Shown piece by piece: positions 63,545 to 64,000 of a stretch of 64,000 nt of DNA (positions are counted from its first letter, which is position 1; each line of letters starts with the position of its first letter). The notes below the pieces were generated by a model. That model was not told where the DNA came from, made no database searches, and saw only the letters and a program-made list of their open reading frames with translations. Source of the stretch: Fodinibius salicampi (lineage in GTDB: Bacteria; Bacteroidota; Rhodothermia; Balneolales; Balneolaceae); assembly GCF_039545095.1 (NCBI RefSeq), contig NZ_BAABRS010000003.1, positions 310,001 to 374,000 of the forward strand. Reading direction: 5' to 3'. The position numbers and the translations under genes are program-made.

Positions 63545-64000
63545 CTACTTAATAAGCCTGTCAATCCTGGTTGCAAGTGTGTAGTGATCTGAACTTGAAT
63601 TCTGTCTCAGCACATTTGACATCAACACAGCCAGATAGGTCCGGCCATCCGGATGCTCTACAATGGCTACCGAATTCATGTAATTATAGACGTTACCCAT
63701 ATATTTTCCGCACTTAAAACCTTCTTCCTGCTGGCATTTATACAAGCTTCCTGACTTAAAATAGACGGCGGCGTTCGTCAGCGCCGGGGAAGCCGCATAC
63801 CGGATTCGCCGATCTGTTTGGTACAGGATCCTTTTCATCTCAAGGCTGGATTTTGGATCGACAATTTCACCTTTCTCCATAGAAACCAAGAACTTCATCA
63901 TGCCCAGTGTAGTGCCGGTACTTCCACCACTCGGAGGCACAATATTCGCTGCCTCACGGGTAAAAAACCGGCCCAACCGCCATTCATTTGTTGTAATCCC
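63545..64000 (-). CDS. Serine hydrolase, class-A-beta-lactamase-like (5' end outside window)
   Basis: 151 C-terminal residues of a gene whose frame stays open to the right window edge; a TTG at 63976 is not a convincing start because coding continues past it. The segment PPSGGSTGTTLGMMKFLVSMEKGEIV resembles the C-terminal half of class A serine enzymes. KSGS in YFKSGSLYKC matches the KTG motif. NSVAIVEHPDGRTYLAVLMSNV is the conserved final strand. The Ser-x-x-Lys part lies outside the window. It is convergent with the transporter-HEAT gene and may be a relative of the serine hydrolase at 59.6 kb. Confidence 0.8.
   Translation of the reverse strand, partial: GITTNEWRLGRFFTREAANIVPPSGGSTGTTLGMMKFLVSMEKGEIVDPKSSLEMKRILYQTDRRIRYAASPALTNAAVYFKSGSLYKCQQEEGFKCGKYMGNVYNYMNSVAIVEHPDGRTYLAVLMSNVLRQNSSSDHYTLATRIDRLIK

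Noticed and set aside
63545-63976. Complete small serine hydrolase gene starting at 63976
   Set aside because: The start would be a TTG, and the frame remains open to the window edge with plausible coding sequence, so the gene is truncated here.
1-64000. CRISPR arrays or transposases
   Set aside because: No regular spaced repeats and no transposase or integrase proteins were seen on either strand.

Overview
This window looks like a chromosome segment of a moderately AT-rich, Gram-negative member of the Bacteroidota/Rhodothermota group. A Balneolales-type marine or halophilic bacterium is my best guess. The support is a SusC/SusD pair with a LacI-type regulator, a DUF5916 outer-membrane protein, a DUF4270-type lipoprotein next to a short GT5 protein, many lipobox signal peptides, few Shine-Dalgarno sites, and a purS/purQ (not fused purL) purine pathway. 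The placement is inference; no marker gene was searched. I found no phage, insertion sequence, CRISPR array or rRNA operon.

Region 1 (1-27.4 kb) is mostly housekeeping. It holds a DUF5916 outer-membrane protein, radC, a small four-helix-bundle gene flanked by inverted repeats, argS, a methyltransferase, a SAM-hydrolysing enzyme overlapping dnaN, miaA, a purS-clpS-purQ run, lptB, a rhodanese, cutC and rho. An envelope cluster follows: a short GT5 'glycogen synthase', a DUF4270-like lipoprotein, a beta-barrel protein and a TPR protein, ending in a clear terminator. Next come a phosphosulfolactate-synthase homologue, glgB, a glutamate dehydrogenase, a 2H phosphoesterase, a YeaQ-like membrane protein, dinB, queA and a small unknown gene.

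Region 2 (27.5-50.4 kb) is a carbohydrate utilisation locus, all on the minus strand. The upstream part (50.3-39.3 kb) has two Gfo/Idh/MocA oxidoreductases, a LacI-family regulator, a very large VCBS/ASPIC lipoprotein, and SusC/SusD. Near-identical TAACCGGTTA palindromes lie ahead of susC and ahead of the 352-aa oxidoreductase, and probably form the LacI regulon. A terminator closes susD. The downstream cassette (37.3-27.5 kb) encodes a cupin, another Gfo/Idh/MocA enzyme, a GH88-like unsaturated uronyl hydrolase, an SDR, an SLC13-type anion transporter, a PmoA/DUF6807 protein and a lipoprotein with a C-terminal cytochrome c. Together they suggest import and redox processing of a sugar acid or uronate-containing glycan. 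The substrate is not known.

Region 3 (50.5-64 kb) is mixed. It has an LCM-family methyltransferase, a flavin reductase, a nitroreductase, an orphan membrane protein, a dienelactone hydrolase, two PQQ-type dehydrogenases (one with a cytochrome c domain), tRNA-Arg(UCG), and an ADP/ATP-carrier-like transporter fused to HEAT repeats. The transporter sits between two class-A-beta-lactamase-like serine hydrolases, the second cut by the window edge.

No single gene set here is certain to be a new system. The best leads are the LacI operator regulon, the GH88/SLC13/DUF6807/cytochrome cassette, the transporter-HEAT protein flanked by serine hydrolases, the short GT5/DUF4270 envelope cluster, and clpS inserted between purS and purQ.
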